DNA of 64,000 nucleotides from DASPJL01 sp035628645 (GCA_035628645.1 DASPJL010000105.1:1-64000), one strand, 5' to 3'; counted from the first letter of the stretch, positions 50,661 through 59,839 are shown. A program made the numbers and translations. The notes: generated by a model not told the origin, from the letters alone.

Positions 50661-52157
50661 TTGAGTAACATTGGCGACCGGCTCTGTATTATCATTTAAC
50701 TGATACGGATAATAGTTAAATTCTCTTGCAAAAGTGTGGACCAATCCGAAATCAAGATAAAATTTATCCCACCTCATGCCTACACCTGCTGAGGCATAAT
50801 GGGTTGGATTTTCATTATTGTTTGAATTGTCCTTACGCTCTAATGCTGTTCCATACATAGAATACCCCCCTCTAAATCTGAAAAGGGACAACCTGTATTC
50901 TCCTCCTATCCTAAAATTTACTGCAGGCTTATAAGCTGCTTTAATTTCCCTGTTGGTAATATTAAAGGACAACTCATCGTCTCCTGAGTATAACTTAATT
51001 CTATTATAAGCGATGAAATCAGCGTCGGCACTAATAAAGCCATTTTTATTAAAGAAGAAAGCTATCCCGCCTGATAATTTCCATGGTGTTACAAACTTGT
51101 AATTGTTAATAGTGGTTTCCAGTTCCCCATTTCCGGTTGAAAATCCGTAAGGATTTTCATTAAAGTTGGTTACCAAATCACCATCGTAGTTGCTTTTAAC
51201 TGAATAAAAATAGGTGGGCGTTTGAAAAGAAGCTCCTAACCGGAAATAGTCATTTGCCCTGAATATAATTCCTGCACCCACATTAATTCCTGAACTTCGT
51301 GTTAGTAATGTTTCTGTTAAAGTAAAATCAGTAAGGTCATCATATCCATCATTATTAGTCAATACGGTTTCCCGGTAGACTTTTTCTTCTGTATGCCTGA
51401 AACTGGCCAATCCAATGGTAGCTCCGAAATAAAGTCTGTCATTATAATTTCCTCCGTAAGAGAAATTCCACTGGCTTTTCGAACCCATGGATCTTACGGT
51501 TTCATATTGCCGCACATCTTCCAATTCATTATAACTAAAATATTCATCATCCGCCCCTTCCCAAATGGTATCAATTAAAGCCGTACTAAATGCAAGGGAC
51601 TCCCAGGTATAGTATTGGCCCTCACTATTCATTTCATCCTGTAAATCCCCATACCAGACACCATTTGCTCCCTCCACGAACGCATCACTCAGTGAGGTAG
51701 TGTCATTTATACCAGAGTACTTAAATCTTGTGTTATAATTATTGGTGGTATTATAAGTCACCGCAAAAGAACCTCCCCTCCATTTTCCCGGGACTATTGG
51801 GTCTTTTGCATTAGAAAAGACAAAACCCAAATTATTTATATTAAGATTACCAAGTACATCCTTTGTTGGCGTGCCTAAAAATTGTGACCTGGAGGTATTT
51901 ATATTGATGGTAGGCGTAAAAGTGAATTCAGATTTATTAAAAAAACCTAATCCTGCGGGATTTCCAATAGCATTACTAACATCTCCTCCTAACGCTGATT
52001 GCGCACCGCCTATACTTTGGATCCTGGTACTTCCGATGGGTTGTTCAATTGAAAACCTCAATGCATCCGACGCATATACAAACTCTGCTTCACTTTGTGC
52101 ATGTACATTACCCAAAAAACAAAAAAATACTGAACTTATAATTATAAGCTTTTTCAT
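50619..52157 (-). CDS. FadL/OmpP1-like outer-membrane transport protein
   Basis: 512-residue barrel with a Sec signal peptide (MKKLIIISSVFFCFLGNVHAQ). The N-terminal hatch-like segment ASDALRFSIEQPIGSTRIQSIGGAQSALGGDVSNAIGNPAGLGFFNKSEF has the 'G.a..a...d.sa...NPAgl' pattern of the FadL/TodX family. The rest is long amphipathic strands ending TKGMVSFGIFF with terminal Phe. It probably admits hydrophobic compounds. Last 42 bp overlap aroK tail to tail. Confidence 0.88.
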   Translation of the reverse strand: MKKLIIISSVFFCFLGNVHAQSEAEFVYASDALRFSIEQPIGSTRIQSIGGAQSALGGDVSNAIGNPAGLGFFNKSEFTFTPTININTSRSQFLGTPTKDVLGNLNINNLGFVFSNAKDPIVPGKWRGGSFAVTYNTTNNYNTRFKYSGINDTTSLSDAFVEGANGVWYGDLQDEMNSEGQYYTWESLAFSTALIDTIWEGADDEYFSYNELEDVRQYETVRSMGSKSQWNFSYGGNYNDRLYFGATIGLASFRHTEEKVYRETVLTNNDGYDDLTDFTLTETLLTRSSGINVGAGIIFRANDYFRLGASFQTPTYFYSVKSNYDGDLVTNFNENPYGFSTGNGELETTINNYKFVTPWKLSGGIAFFFNKNGFISADADFIAYNRIKLYSGDDELSFNITNREIKAAYKPAVNFRIGGEYRLSLFRFRGGYSMYGTALERKDNSNNNENPTHYASAGVGMRWDKFYLDFGLVHTFAREFNYYPYQLNDNTEPVANVTQSRTKGMVSFGIFF

Positions 52158-52280
52158 TGGTGAATGTGTCTAATTTTAAAGGTATACATGGAACAGTTTG
52201 ACATTTTCATCCCTTTTGTGAGGCTAGCTCCTACATCACGGTTTCATTCCTGAAAACATCTTTATTTGAATAACTTAAAT

Positions 52281-52319
52281 GTAACAGTAATGTTATATAG
52301 CATACGACATTACTGTTAC
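52281..52319. terminator. perfect 13-bp hairpin after the Tyr/Ser-rich lipoprotein gene
   Basis: GTAACAGTAATGT and its exact complement flank a 13-nt loop, 12 bp past the stop at 52331 on the minus strand. T-tract is poor (ATTTAAG), so termination strength is uncertain. Confidence 0.65.
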
Positions 52320-52330
52320 TATTAAAAAGT

Positions 52331-53626
52331 TTATCTCCTGCCGGTTCCTCTTGAACCGCTGCTTCCGGAGCTTCCGCTTCTTGAACCAGATGAGGAAGGT
52401 GACGAACTCCTTGATGGAGAAGAAGATCTGATGGTTGAATTACTGCCACTGCTTCTGCTAGGCGCCGGAGCAGAATAAGTATTATTGCTTCGGTTACTAT
52501 TGTTATAACTATTGTTACTTCTATTTGTATTCGTAGAAGGAGACGGACTTGACATTCTCTGATTACTGTTTCCGTCACTATAGCTTCCCCTTGTCCTTGG
52601 ACTTGCACTTGGTCGGCTAGGTCTTGAATTAAATCTATCTCCACTTCTGTTTTGTTCAATGTAAGTTCTTCTGTTAGGATTGTCAGTGGTTATCTTTTCA
52701 GTAGTTGAACTTCCTCCTCTGCTATTTGAACCATTAGTGTATGAGTTACTGGTTCTTCCAACGCCTCTTTGAGGTCGTGCTGTAGTTGCCTCTCTCCTCA
52801 TTGAACCGTTAGTTATCCTGGAATTATTGCTTCCTTCAGTCCTTTGTGTTCTGCTTATTCTTTCATTTGTTCTAGCACCTAAACGATTATTATAGCTTGC
52901 ACCTCTGCTTGTTCTCGGACCTCTGTTTACATACCTCACCGCAGTTTCCCTTCCACTGTTACCGTAGTAATAATTATTATATACACCCATATAATAGCCG
53001 TCATAAAAACCTCTGTTGTATCCCCATCCGCCATAGTATGGGTTGTGATATCCATAGTATCTATCCCAGAAAGGATCATATCCGCCATACCAACTGTTGT
53101 ATGGATATCCCCAGGACGAACCTATTCCAAAGCTCAACCAGAAAGTAGATCTTGGGCTATAATAAGAAGGTCCCCAGAAAGGATCATAGAAACCATAGCT
53201 CGGATAAATATATGAGTTGTAAACCGGGCCTCCATAAGGTCCGTAATAACCACTATAAGCGTAATCGTTGTAGCCCCATGAACTATTGTTATTGCTATAG
53301 TTGTCCTGTGCTACTTCTTCATTATAATATTCTTCGGAATATTCTCCGCTTTGGTCCCTTTTTACTTCTTCCCTGGTTTCTTCTGCATAAGAATTTATAT
53401 ATTCAGGATTTACATCTTTATCTGAATACTGATTTGCAGCTGACTTCTTGCCGGTAATTTCATACAAAACCTGCTGACGATCCGTAGAAGCAAAATACAT
53501 ATCATCATTTTCCGGTTGACTGGAGGAAAATTGACTTTTTGTACAACCCCACTGGATTACTGCCAGAGATGCAAAAATTATTGGTATATATCTTATAGAT
53601 CGCATGATTGTAGAGTTTTTTTCCAT
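52331..53626 (-). CDS. Tyr/Gly-rich then Ser/Arg-rich lipoprotein
   Basis: 431-residue surface or periplasmic protein of strong compositional bias. Lipoprotein-like signal ending IQWGC. Residues 40-105 are acidic; 105-235 are rich in Tyr, Gly, Asn and Trp (SGYYGPYGGPVYNS, WYGGYDPFWDRYYGYHNPYYGG); 240-431 are rich in Ser, Arg, Asn and Thr, ending SGSSGSRGTGRR. No enzymatic motif. Similar Bacteroidota proteins are often annotated as vitellogenin-like because of the Ser tracts, which says nothing about function. A second ATG eight codons in could also serve. Single gene with a hairpin after it. Confidence 0.82.
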   Translation of the reverse strand: MEKNSTIMRSIRYIPIIFASLAVIQWGCTKSQFSSSQPENDDMYFASTDRQQVLYEITGKKSAANQYSDKDVNPEYINSYAEETREEVKRDQSGEYSEEYYNEEVAQDNYSNNNSSWGYNDYAYSGYYGPYGGPVYNSYIYPSYGFYDPFWGPSYYSPRSTFWLSFGIGSSWGYPYNSWYGGYDPFWDRYYGYHNPYYGGWGYNRGFYDGYYMGVYNNYYYGNSGRETAVRYVNRGPRTSRGASYNNRLGARTNERISRTQRTEGSNNSRITNGSMRREATTARPQRGVGRTSNSYTNGSNSRGGSSTTEKITTDNPNRRTYIEQNRSGDRFNSRPSRPSASPRTRGSYSDGNSNQRMSSPSPSTNTNRSNNSYNNSNRSNNTYSAPAPSRSSGSNSTIRSSSPSRSSSPSSSGSRSGSSGSSGSRGTGRR

Positions 53627-53679
53627 TTAAAAGTATAACGTAGCAAAAACAAAATTAATCTAAATTATAAGTAAAACTT

Positions 53680-53687
53680 TATATTTG
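53680..53687 (+). promoter_or_regulatory. -7 box for proS
   Basis: TATATTTG matches TAnnTTTG. A start site near 53694 would leave only about five bases before the ATG at 53699, supporting the ATG at 53744 as the real start. Confidence 0.5.
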
Positions 53688-53743
53688 CCACTCCTTGTAT
53701 GGAATTAACAAAACCCATACCAAAAAAATTTAATTTAGATAAA

Positions 53744-55219
53744 ATGAGCAAAGGACTTCCCAAAAGAAGCGAGGATTATTCAGCATGGTATAATGAGCTT
53801 GTAAAACGTGCAGATCTGGCAGAAAATTCGCCGGTAAGGGGTTGTATGGTTATTAAACCCTACGGCTATTCCATATGGGAAAAGATGCAAAATCAGTTGG
53901 ATAAAATGTTTAAAGAAACAGGACACACCAATGCATACTTTCCTTTATTCATTCCAAAATCTTTTTTGAGTAAAGAAGCGAGTCATGTTGAGGGATTTGC
54001 TAAAGAATGTGCGGTGGTAACACATTACAGACTTAAAAATGATCCGAATGGAGGTGGAGTGATTGTAGACCCTGAGGCAAAACTAGAAGAAGAACTGATT
54101 GTAAGACCTACCTCAGAGACTGTGATCTGGAGTACTTATAAAAACTGGATTCAATCTTATAGGGATTTGCCTCTCCTGGTGAATCAATGGGCAAATGTGG
54201 TAAGGTGGGAAATGCGGACAAGGTTATTTTTAAGGACGACAGAATTCCTATGGCAGGAAGGCCATACAGCGCATGCCACCAAACAAGAAGCTGTGGAAGA
54301 GGCAGAAACCATGTTAAAAGTTTATGCAGAATTTGCAGAAACATTTATGGCGTTGCCTGTACTAAAAGGCGTAAAAACGCCAAATGAAAGATTTGCCGGT
54401 GCCGTGGAAACCTATTGCATCGAAGCTTTAATGCAAGATGGAAAAGCTTTGCAAGCAGGTACCTCTCATTTCCTTGGACAAAATTTTGCCCAGGCGTTTG
54501 ATGTAAAATTTGCTGCAAAAGATGGCAAGCTGGATTTTGTTTGGGGAACATCCTGGGGGGTAAGCACCAGACTAATGGGCGCTTTGATTATGGCACATTC
54601 TGATGACGAAGGATTGGTATTACCTCCAAACCTAGCGCCTATACAGGTTGTAATTGTACCGATTTTTAAGGGCGAAGAACAGTTAACTAAGATTTCGGAG
54701 AAAGCCCAGGCTATAAAAAAATCTTTAGAAGCCAAAGGCATAAGTGTAAAATTTGACAACAGAGATACTCAATCTCCAGGATGGAAGTTTGCAGAATATG
54801 AGTTGAAAGGCGTTCCTTTAAGAGTAGCCATAGGACCAAGGGACCTGGAAAATGGAACAGTGGAAATCGCGCGAAGAGATACCAAAACAAAGCAAGTTGA
54901 AAAAATGGAGGGCATTGACATAATAGTTGAAGACCTTTTAAAAGAAATCCAAACTAATGTTTACCAAAAGGCCCTAACATTCCGCGAAAACAACACAACG
55001 AAAGTAGACTCTTACGAGGAGTTTAAAAAACTTCTTGATGATAAAGGCGGGTTTTTCCTTGCACATTGGGACGGCACTTCTGAAACTGAAGAAAAGATAA
55101 AGGAAGAAACAAAGGCTACCATCAGGTGCATTCCTCTAAATTTGGAAGCTGAAGCCGGAAAATGTATGGTAACAGGTAAACCTTCCAGCCAAAGGGTGGT
55201 TTTTGCCAGGGCTTATTAA
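53744..55219 (+). CDS. proS: ProS, prolyl-tRNA synthetase
   Basis: Class II synthetase of the archaeal/eukaryotic-like short type without the bacterial editing insert. Motif 1 region NAYFPLFIPKSFLSKEASHVEGFAKE, motif 2 RWEMRTRLFLRTTEFLWQEGHTAH, motif 3 WGVSTRLMGALIMAHSDDEGLVLPP. Anticodon-binding domain from VVIVPIF and a C-terminal zinc-binding-like domain. From the ATG at 53744 (MSKGLPKRSEDYSAWYNEL) it has 491 residues, the usual length in the phylum. An in-frame ATG at 53699 would add 15 residues but is almost on the predicted transcript start. Confidence 0.95.
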   Translation: MSKGLPKRSEDYSAWYNELVKRADLAENSPVRGCMVIKPYGYSIWEKMQNQLDKMFKETGHTNAYFPLFIPKSFLSKEASHVEGFAKECAVVTHYRLKNDPNGGGVIVDPEAKLEEELIVRPTSETVIWSTYKNWIQSYRDLPLLVNQWANVVRWEMRTRLFLRTTEFLWQEGHTAHATKQEAVEEAETMLKVYAEFAETFMALPVLKGVKTPNERFAGAVETYCIEALMQDGKALQAGTSHFLGQNFAQAFDVKFAAKDGKLDFVWGTSWGVSTRLMGALIMAHSDDEGLVLPPNLAPIQVVIVPIFKGEEQLTKISEKAQAIKKSLEAKGISVKFDNRDTQSPGWKFAEYELKGVPLRVAIGPRDLENGTVEIARRDTKTKQVEKMEGIDIIVEDLLKEIQTNVYQKALTFRENNTTKVDSYEEFKKLLDDKGGFFLAHWDGTSETEEKIKEETKATIRCIPLNLEAEAGKCMVTGKPSSQRVVFARAY

Positions 55220-55229
55220 CTTGTCAATG

Positions 55230-55267
55230 AGCGGAAATTAGGATATAATAATTGCTTAATTTCCGCT
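55230..55267 (+). terminator. hairpin after proS
   Basis: Perfect 11-bp stem AGCGGAAATTA/TAATTTCCGCT with a 16-nt loop, 11 bp after the proS stop. Only a short T-tract follows. Confidence 0.65.
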
Positions 55268-55379
55268 TTAGTCTTACCTCCAATTATTAAACAGACCTAC
55301 CTCAACAATTCTTTAATTCATTATCTTTGAACTTAATTTTTCCGGAACTGATTATCTGGAAGAGACTGATCATTCAAGA

Positions 55380-56090
55380 ATGAGAAAGATTGTAATAGCC
55401 ATTGACGGATATTCAGGATGTGGCAAGAGTACAACTGCAAAATCTGTTGCAGCACACCTGGGTTATGTATATATAGATTCCGGCGCCATGTACCGGGCCG
55501 TCACTTTATACTTCCATGATAACTACGTAAACCTTGAAAACCCCCTTGCTGTAAATAAGGCATTGGAGAATATTCAGATAAAGTTCCAGATCAATCCCAC
55601 CAATAAATGCAATGAAGTTTACTTGAATGGCCTGAATGTAGAAAAGGAAATTCGTAAACTATATGTATCGGATAAAGTAAGTGAAGTTAGCGCTATTCCC
55701 GAGGTAAGGCATCACATGACAGCCATTCAGAAAAAGCTTGGGAAGAAAAGAGGGGTAGTAATGGATGGAAGGGACATCGGAACTACAGTATTTCCCGACG
55801 CTGAGCTTAAGATTTTTATGGAAGCAGATATTTATATAAGGGCACAGCGGCGACAAAAAGAGATGTTTGAAAAAGACCAGGTAGCGGGATTGGAAGAGAT
55901 CATAGAAAACCTGAAGAAAAGGGATTTTTTGGACACTACCCGGAAAGAAAGCCCTTTGGTAAAAGCAAACGATGCTTTTTTAATTGATACCACGTTTATA
56001 ACTATAGATGAACAGGTAGACAAAATTTTGGATCTGGCTACGGGTAAAATTTTCATAGGCGAGGAAGAAAAGGTAGAACGGGCAGAATAA
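55380..56090 (+). CDS. cmk: Cmk, cytidylate kinase
   Basis: Phosphorylates CMP/dCMP. Walker A GYSGCGKST (10-18), YIDSGAMYRAVTLY (CMP site), VVMDGRDIGTTVFPDAELKIFMEA, and RRQKE in the lid. 236 residues, normal. It precedes ispH by 16 bp, as a cmk-ispH pair frequent in Bacteroidota. Confidence 0.96.
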   Translation: MRKIVIAIDGYSGCGKSTTAKSVAAHLGYVYIDSGAMYRAVTLYFHDNYVNLENPLAVNKALENIQIKFQINPTNKCNEVYLNGLNVEKEIRKLYVSDKVSEVSAIPEVRHHMTAIQKKLGKKRGVVMDGRDIGTTVFPDAELKIFMEADIYIRAQRRQKEMFEKDQVAGLEEIIENLKKRDFLDTTRKESPLVKANDAFLIDTTFITIDEQVDKILDLATGKIFIGEEEKVERAE

Positions 56091-56106
56091 TTTAACAAAT
56101 AAAACA

Positions 56107-57006
56107 ATGGAAGTAGTAATAGATAAAAATTCTGGTTATTGTTTCGGGGTTGAATTTGCCATACAAATGGCAGAAGACGAGATGGCGGAATCCAACTCAT
56201 TGTATTGCCTTGGGGACATCGTGCATAACGACATGGAGGTAAAAAGATTAAATGAAAAAGGCCTCAAGGTAATCACCAGGGATCAACTGGAAGAATTACA
56301 TGATTGCAAAGTGCTGATCCGTGCACATGGAGAACCACCTGAAACTTATCAACTTGCCCTACGAAATAATATTGAATTAATTGATGCTTCCTGTCCGGTA
56401 GTTCTTAAACTTCAAAACAGGGTAAAGCACGCTTATGATAAAATCAATGTTAAGGATGGTCAAATTGTTATTTACGGACAAAAAGGACATGCAGAAGTTA
56501 TAGGTTTGTCCGGACAGGCAAATAACAATGTGATCATTGTCACTACGGAAGAAGATCTGGACAAAATAGATTTTACAAAACCTGTTACGCTGTTTAGTCA
56601 GACGACGAAAAGCACCAAAGGATTTTATAAGATCAAGGCATTAATAGAACAACGACTAACCGAAGCCGGAAGCCAAAACCTGAATGAAATTTTTGACGCG
56701 AACGACAGCATTTGCCGGCAGGTATCAAATAGAGAACCTCAGCTCCAAAGGTTTTCAAGCGAAATGGATGTTGTTCTTTTTGTAAGCGGAAAGAAAAGCT
56801 CCAATGGTAAAGCCTTATACCAGGTTTGCCTTACACAAAACCCAAGAAGTTATTTTATTGAAAATGAATCTGAAATAAACCCTGAATGGTTTGTAAATGT
56901 TCAAAAAATAGGTATTTGCGGCGCCACCTCCACCCCAAGTTGGCTAATGGAAAGAATAGCAAATCATGTGAGGGAAATAACCTCTCATAATGCGATAATT
57001 GGTTGA
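56107..57006 (+). CDS. ispH: IspH, HMBPP reductase
   Basis: 4Fe-4S enzyme of the last MEP-pathway step (IPP and DMAPP formation). Cluster ligands C12 (SGYCFGVEFAI), C96 (DASCPVV) and C203 (DSICRQVSNRE). Substrate His: H40 (DIVHN), H74 (RAHGEPP) and H128 (GQKGHAEVIG). 299 residues, full length; the SxN loop appears as SGKKSSNGKALYQV. Operon with cmk. Confidence 0.96.
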   Translation: MEVVIDKNSGYCFGVEFAIQMAEDEMAESNSLYCLGDIVHNDMEVKRLNEKGLKVITRDQLEELHDCKVLIRAHGEPPETYQLALRNNIELIDASCPVVLKLQNRVKHAYDKINVKDGQIVIYGQKGHAEVIGLSGQANNNVIIVTTEEDLDKIDFTKPVTLFSQTTKSTKGFYKIKALIEQRLTEAGSQNLNEIFDANDSICRQVSNREPQLQRFSSEMDVVLFVSGKKSSNGKALYQVCLTQNPRSYFIENESEINPEWFVNVQKIGICGATSTPSWLMERIANHVREITSHNAIIG

Positions 57007-57108
57007 TGTGCTAATTTGTTAATTAATAAGGCATCACAAAAGCCAATGCAAATAAATTTATTAAGGGAATTGTACAATGAGTTTTAAGTGAATGCTTATA
57101 ATTAATTC

Positions 57109-57129
57109 AACACTTAACATTTAAAATTC
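57109..57129. repeat. 7-bp-phased repeat array (AACATTT type)
   Basis: AACACTT, AACATTT and AAAATTC in strict phase, followed by CTTCC and, seven bases after the array, the hflX stop. Same form and position as 23507-23527. Confidence 0.7.
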
Positions 57130-57135
57130 CTTCCG

Positions 57136-58341
57136 TTACTCCCCTTCCTTTCCCAGATAAATTTCATCCGCAAGAAAATTAGGAAAGATGGTAAGGTGCT
57201 TTTCCTTTACAAACTCATATAGTTTTTGCTTCAATTCTTCGATATTATCTTTTTGCTGAGCGGAAATAAATACTACTGCCTGGTCCTTCTTATTCAGAAA
57301 AGAGGCTTTCAAGGCTCCTATTCTGTCTTCCACTACTTCCCCATCTTCATTTAATTTTTTCTCCAGCAGGTCAATTTTATTAAAAACCAGGAGCGTAGGT
57401 TTGTTTCCTGCCTTTATTTCATTCAGGGTTTGATTCACTATTTCTATATGTTCCTCAAATGAAGGATGAGAAATGTCTACTACATGAATTAAAATATCTG
57501 CTTCCCTGATTTCATCCAGCGTTGATTTGAAACTTTCAATTAAGGTAGTGGGTAATTTCCTGATAAATCCAACGGTATCTGTCAGCAGAAAAGGAATCCT
57601 GTTTAATACTACTTTTCTCACCGTGGAATCTACGGTGGCAAAAAGTTTATTTTCTGCAAAAACATCCGCTTTGGAAAGGGTTCGCATTATGGTTGATTTA
57701 CCCACATTGGTATAACCTACCAAAGAAACCCTGACCATAGTATCCCTTGATTTTCTTTGCGTAATGCTTTGCTTATCGATTTTCTTAAGCTTCTCTTTAA
57801 GCAAGGTAATTTGCTCCCTGATCACCCGTTTATCTGTCTCGATTTCTTTTTCTCCGGCTCCACCTCTGGTTCCTGTTCCACCGCGCTGTCTTTCCAAGTG
57901 GGTCCACATCCTGGTTAATCTTGGAAGGAGGTATTGGAATCGGGCAAGCTCCACTTGAGTCTTTGCCTGAGCAGTTTTTGCCCTTTGTAAAAAGATATCA
58001 AGAATCAGAAGGCTACGGTCGTAGATCTTTTTCTTTAATTCCCTTTCTATATTCCTTAACTGAGAAGGTGAAAGATCGTCATCAAATATTATCGTATCAA
58101 TTTCAGCAGCTTCCGCATAATTCTGAATTTCCTCAAGCTTGCCTTTCCCAATAAAGGAGCGGACATCAGGCTTCTCCAATCGTTGTGTGAACTGTTTTTC
58201 CGTTTGAATTCCTAGAGTTTCAGCAAGAAACTGAAGTTCATCCAGATATTCCTGCGCTTTTACCGGCGATTGTTTGCTGTTAATTAAACCAACCAAAACA
58301 GCTTTTTCCTTAACTTTTTCTGTGGATATATAATCTCCCAT
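57136..58341 (-). CDS. hflX: HflX, ribosome-associated GTPase
   Basis: GTPase that splits or rescues stalled 70S ribosomes. N-terminal HflX domain (SFIGKGKLEEIQNYAEAAEIDTIIFDDDLSPSQLRNIE), coiled coil with QRGGTGTRGGAGEKEIETDKR, then G1 GYTNVGKST (209-217), G3 DTVGF (255-259) and G4 NKID. 401 residues, normal. It begins two bases after the stop of the cytochrome gene on the same strand. Confidence 0.96.
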   Translation of the reverse strand: MGDYISTEKVKEKAVLVGLINSKQSPVKAQEYLDELQFLAETLGIQTEKQFTQRLEKPDVRSFIGKGKLEEIQNYAEAAEIDTIIFDDDLSPSQLRNIERELKKKIYDRSLLILDIFLQRAKTAQAKTQVELARFQYLLPRLTRMWTHLERQRGGTGTRGGAGEKEIETDKRVIREQITLLKEKLKKIDKQSITQRKSRDTMVRVSLVGYTNVGKSTIMRTLSKADVFAENKLFATVDSTVRKVVLNRIPFLLTDTVGFIRKLPTTLIESFKSTLDEIREADILIHVVDISHPSFEEHIEIVNQTLNEIKAGNKPTLLVFNKIDLLEKKLNEDGEVVEDRIGALKASFLNKKDQAVVFISAQQKDNIEELKQKLYEFVKEKHLTIFPNFLADEIYLGKEGE

Positions 58342-58342
58342 T

Positions 58343-58960
58343 CTACTTTTTCAATTCTTCAATATATGCAGTAACGGCTGCAACCTGATCTTCGGTCAAT
58401 TTATTCTTGAAGGCAGGCATGGCATTTTTTCCGTTTGTAATAATTCCTATTTGTTCCTCTTTACTTAATACTGTCTGCGATAAATCCTTAGATCCGTAAA
58501 GGTTGGCATTTCCATTTTCTCCATGACATCTGGCACATTCATTAGCAAATATTTCTTTCCCCAATATTTTCACATCCTGAGTACTTTCAGCATACGTCCT
58601 TGGTTTCATTAACGCGCTTTTTGATTGGGATATTCCATAAATAAAAATGAACAACAATAACGCAACGATAACCAGTATCTTATTGCTTTTCTTTAATCCG
58701 ACAATTCCTACAGGAATGGCAATTAGCACCAATATAAACTTAATGATGAGATAAGTTTGAACTATTTCCTGCCTGACCAAAAGATATACATCGGTAGCCA
58801 GAATCAATACGCCCAAAACCATTTCCAACCATTTTGTCTTATTCCTGATCTTTTCCAGGAGCGCGTTCTTTTCCGCAAATAAAAGGGCGGACTTAAACAT
58901 AAAAAAAAATAAGAAAAGAATGACAACAGTTCTGTGAAGGTGAAGCATTCCAACGTCCAT
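58343..58960 (-). CDS. membrane-anchored cytochrome c
   Basis: 205-residue protein. Residues 10-110 form four hydrophobic helices, related to the SirB/CopD-like membrane unit seen in Cytophagales; the C-terminal 75 residues are a class I cytochrome c domain with CARCH (C142, C145, H146) and the axial Met in NAMPAF (M181). The haem faces the periplasm. Electron donor and acceptor unknown. Upstream of hflX with two bases between. Confidence 0.86.
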   Translation of the reverse strand: MDVGMLHLHRTVVILFLFFFMFKSALLFAEKNALLEKIRNKTKWLEMVLGVLILATDVYLLVRQEIVQTYLIIKFILVLIAIPVGIVGLKKSNKILVIVALLLFIFIYGISQSKSALMKPRTYAESTQDVKILGKEIFANECARCHGENGNANLYGSKDLSQTVLSKEEQIGIITNGKNAMPAFKNKLTEDQVAAVTAYIEELKK

Positions 58961-59038
58961 GTGTATATGATTTTATTTTTGATCCCGAATTTAGGTTGAA
59001 GGAGGATAGTTTCAAAGTGTTGAGGGGAAATTAGGTTT

Positions 59039-59073
59039 TGCTATTAGCTGTGAGCTATCAGGATTCAGCCGTC
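59039..59073. repeat. 7-bp-phased repeat array (AGCTATC type)
   Basis: Five contiguous heptamers beginning TGCTATT at 59039-59045, then AGCTGTG, AGCTATC, AGGATTC and AGCCGTC in strict phase. It is followed 28 bp later by an AACATTT array (59102-59115), the same two-part layout as at 23.4 kb. Confidence 0.7.
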
Positions 59074-59101
59074 GACATCGATTCTTTTATTAAGTAAATT
59101 C

Positions 59102-59115
59102 AACATTTAACATTT
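59102..59115. repeat. AACATTT heptamer pair
   Basis: AACATTT twice in tandem, then TCCTT, as at the ends of 23507-23527. Confidence 0.65.
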
Positions 59116-59183
59116 TCCTTAAATATTCCTAATAACCTGCCAGATACAAGATCCTTTTTCTTTAATTTGCAATATAATTACCT

Positions 59184-59678
59184 ATGGAAGCAGAAGAAAT
59201 AATCAAAGCTTATTATAACTCTCCGATTGGGCTTGTCGAAGTAACAGGGACGGAAAGCTATGTTTCTTCTGTAAAATTTACCGACCGCGGCCAGGCAAGA
59301 AAAGCGCCTCCCTTTGTATTGGAAAAATGCATCAGGCAACTTGACGAATACTTTAAAGGAAAACGGCAGGAATTTTCTATTGATCTAAAATTGGAAGGCA
59401 CAGAATTTCAGAAGAAAGTCTGGGCCGAACTCACTACGATAAAGTTTGCCAAAACGATTTCTTATATAGAACTGGCAAAAAGGCTAAAAGACCCGCTGGC
59501 AGTAAGGGCGGTAGGAAATGCAAATGCTAAGAATCATTTCTGCCTGATCTTTCCATGTCATCGGGTAATCGGGAGCAATGGACATTTGATCGGATATGCG
59601 GGCGGCTTGAAAAGAAAACAATGGTTGCTTGAACATGAAAGAAAGGTGGTAGGAAATTTTCAGATGTCCTTGTTTTAA
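59184..59678 (+). CDS. ogt: O6-alkylguanine-DNA alkyltransferase
   Basis: Suicide DNA-repair protein that takes the methyl group from O6-methylguanine. Active-site C125 in FPCHRVIGSNG, helix-turn-helix Arg finger in LAVRAVGNANAKNH, and FQKKVWAELTTIKFAKTISYIELA upstream. 164 residues, matching stand-alone Ogt/AdaB enzymes. ATG at 59184. Followed by tRNA-Leu. Confidence 0.95.
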   Translation: MEAEEIIKAYYNSPIGLVEVTGTESYVSSVKFTDRGQARKAPPFVLEKCIRQLDEYFKGKRQEFSIDLKLEGTEFQKKVWAELTTIKFAKTISYIELAKRLKDPLAVRAVGNANAKNHFCLIFPCHRVIGSNGHLIGYAGGLKRKQWLLEHERKVVGNFQMSLF

Positions 59679-59708
59679 ACTTTCTTTTCTCTATAAAAGG
59701 AAATTATA

Positions 59709-59716
59709 TACTTTTG
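59709..59716 (+). promoter_or_regulatory. -7 box for tRNA-Leu
   Basis: TACTTTTG matches TAnnTTTG and ends 17 bp before the tRNA. Confidence 0.45.
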
Positions 59717-59733
59717 CATTCCTCAAAAATTTT

Positions 59734-59817
59734 GCGCACGTGTTGAAATTGGTAGACAAGCCACTTTGAGGGGGTGGTGCCTTCACTGGTGTGGGAGTTC
59801 GAGTCTCCCCGTGCGCA
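59734..59817 (+). tRNA. tRNA-Leu (GAG)
   Basis: Acceptor GCGCACG (59734-59740) pairs with CGTGCGC (59810-59816), discriminator A. The anticodon stem CCACT/GGTGG (one T-G pair) has loop TTGAGGG, anticodon GAG. A variable arm (TGCCTTCACTGGTGT) and T arm GGGAG-TTCGAGT-CTCCC follow. The long variable arm is a class II feature proper to Leu. CCA is not encoded. Confidence 0.93.
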
Positions 59818-59839
59818 CAGATTCAACAACCAATCATCC

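Noticed and set aside
52231..52659. 142-aa ORF on the minus strand with Val/Ile/Leu/Gln-rich sequence
   Set aside because: It is the alternate frame of the Ser/Arg-rich tail of the lipoprotein at 52331; its composition mirrors that low-complexity coding DNA.
52897..53457. Two plus-strand ORFs (83 and 101 aa)
   Set aside because: Antisense shadows of the Tyr/Gly-rich half of the lipoprotein; His/Asn/Tyr content follows from its codons.
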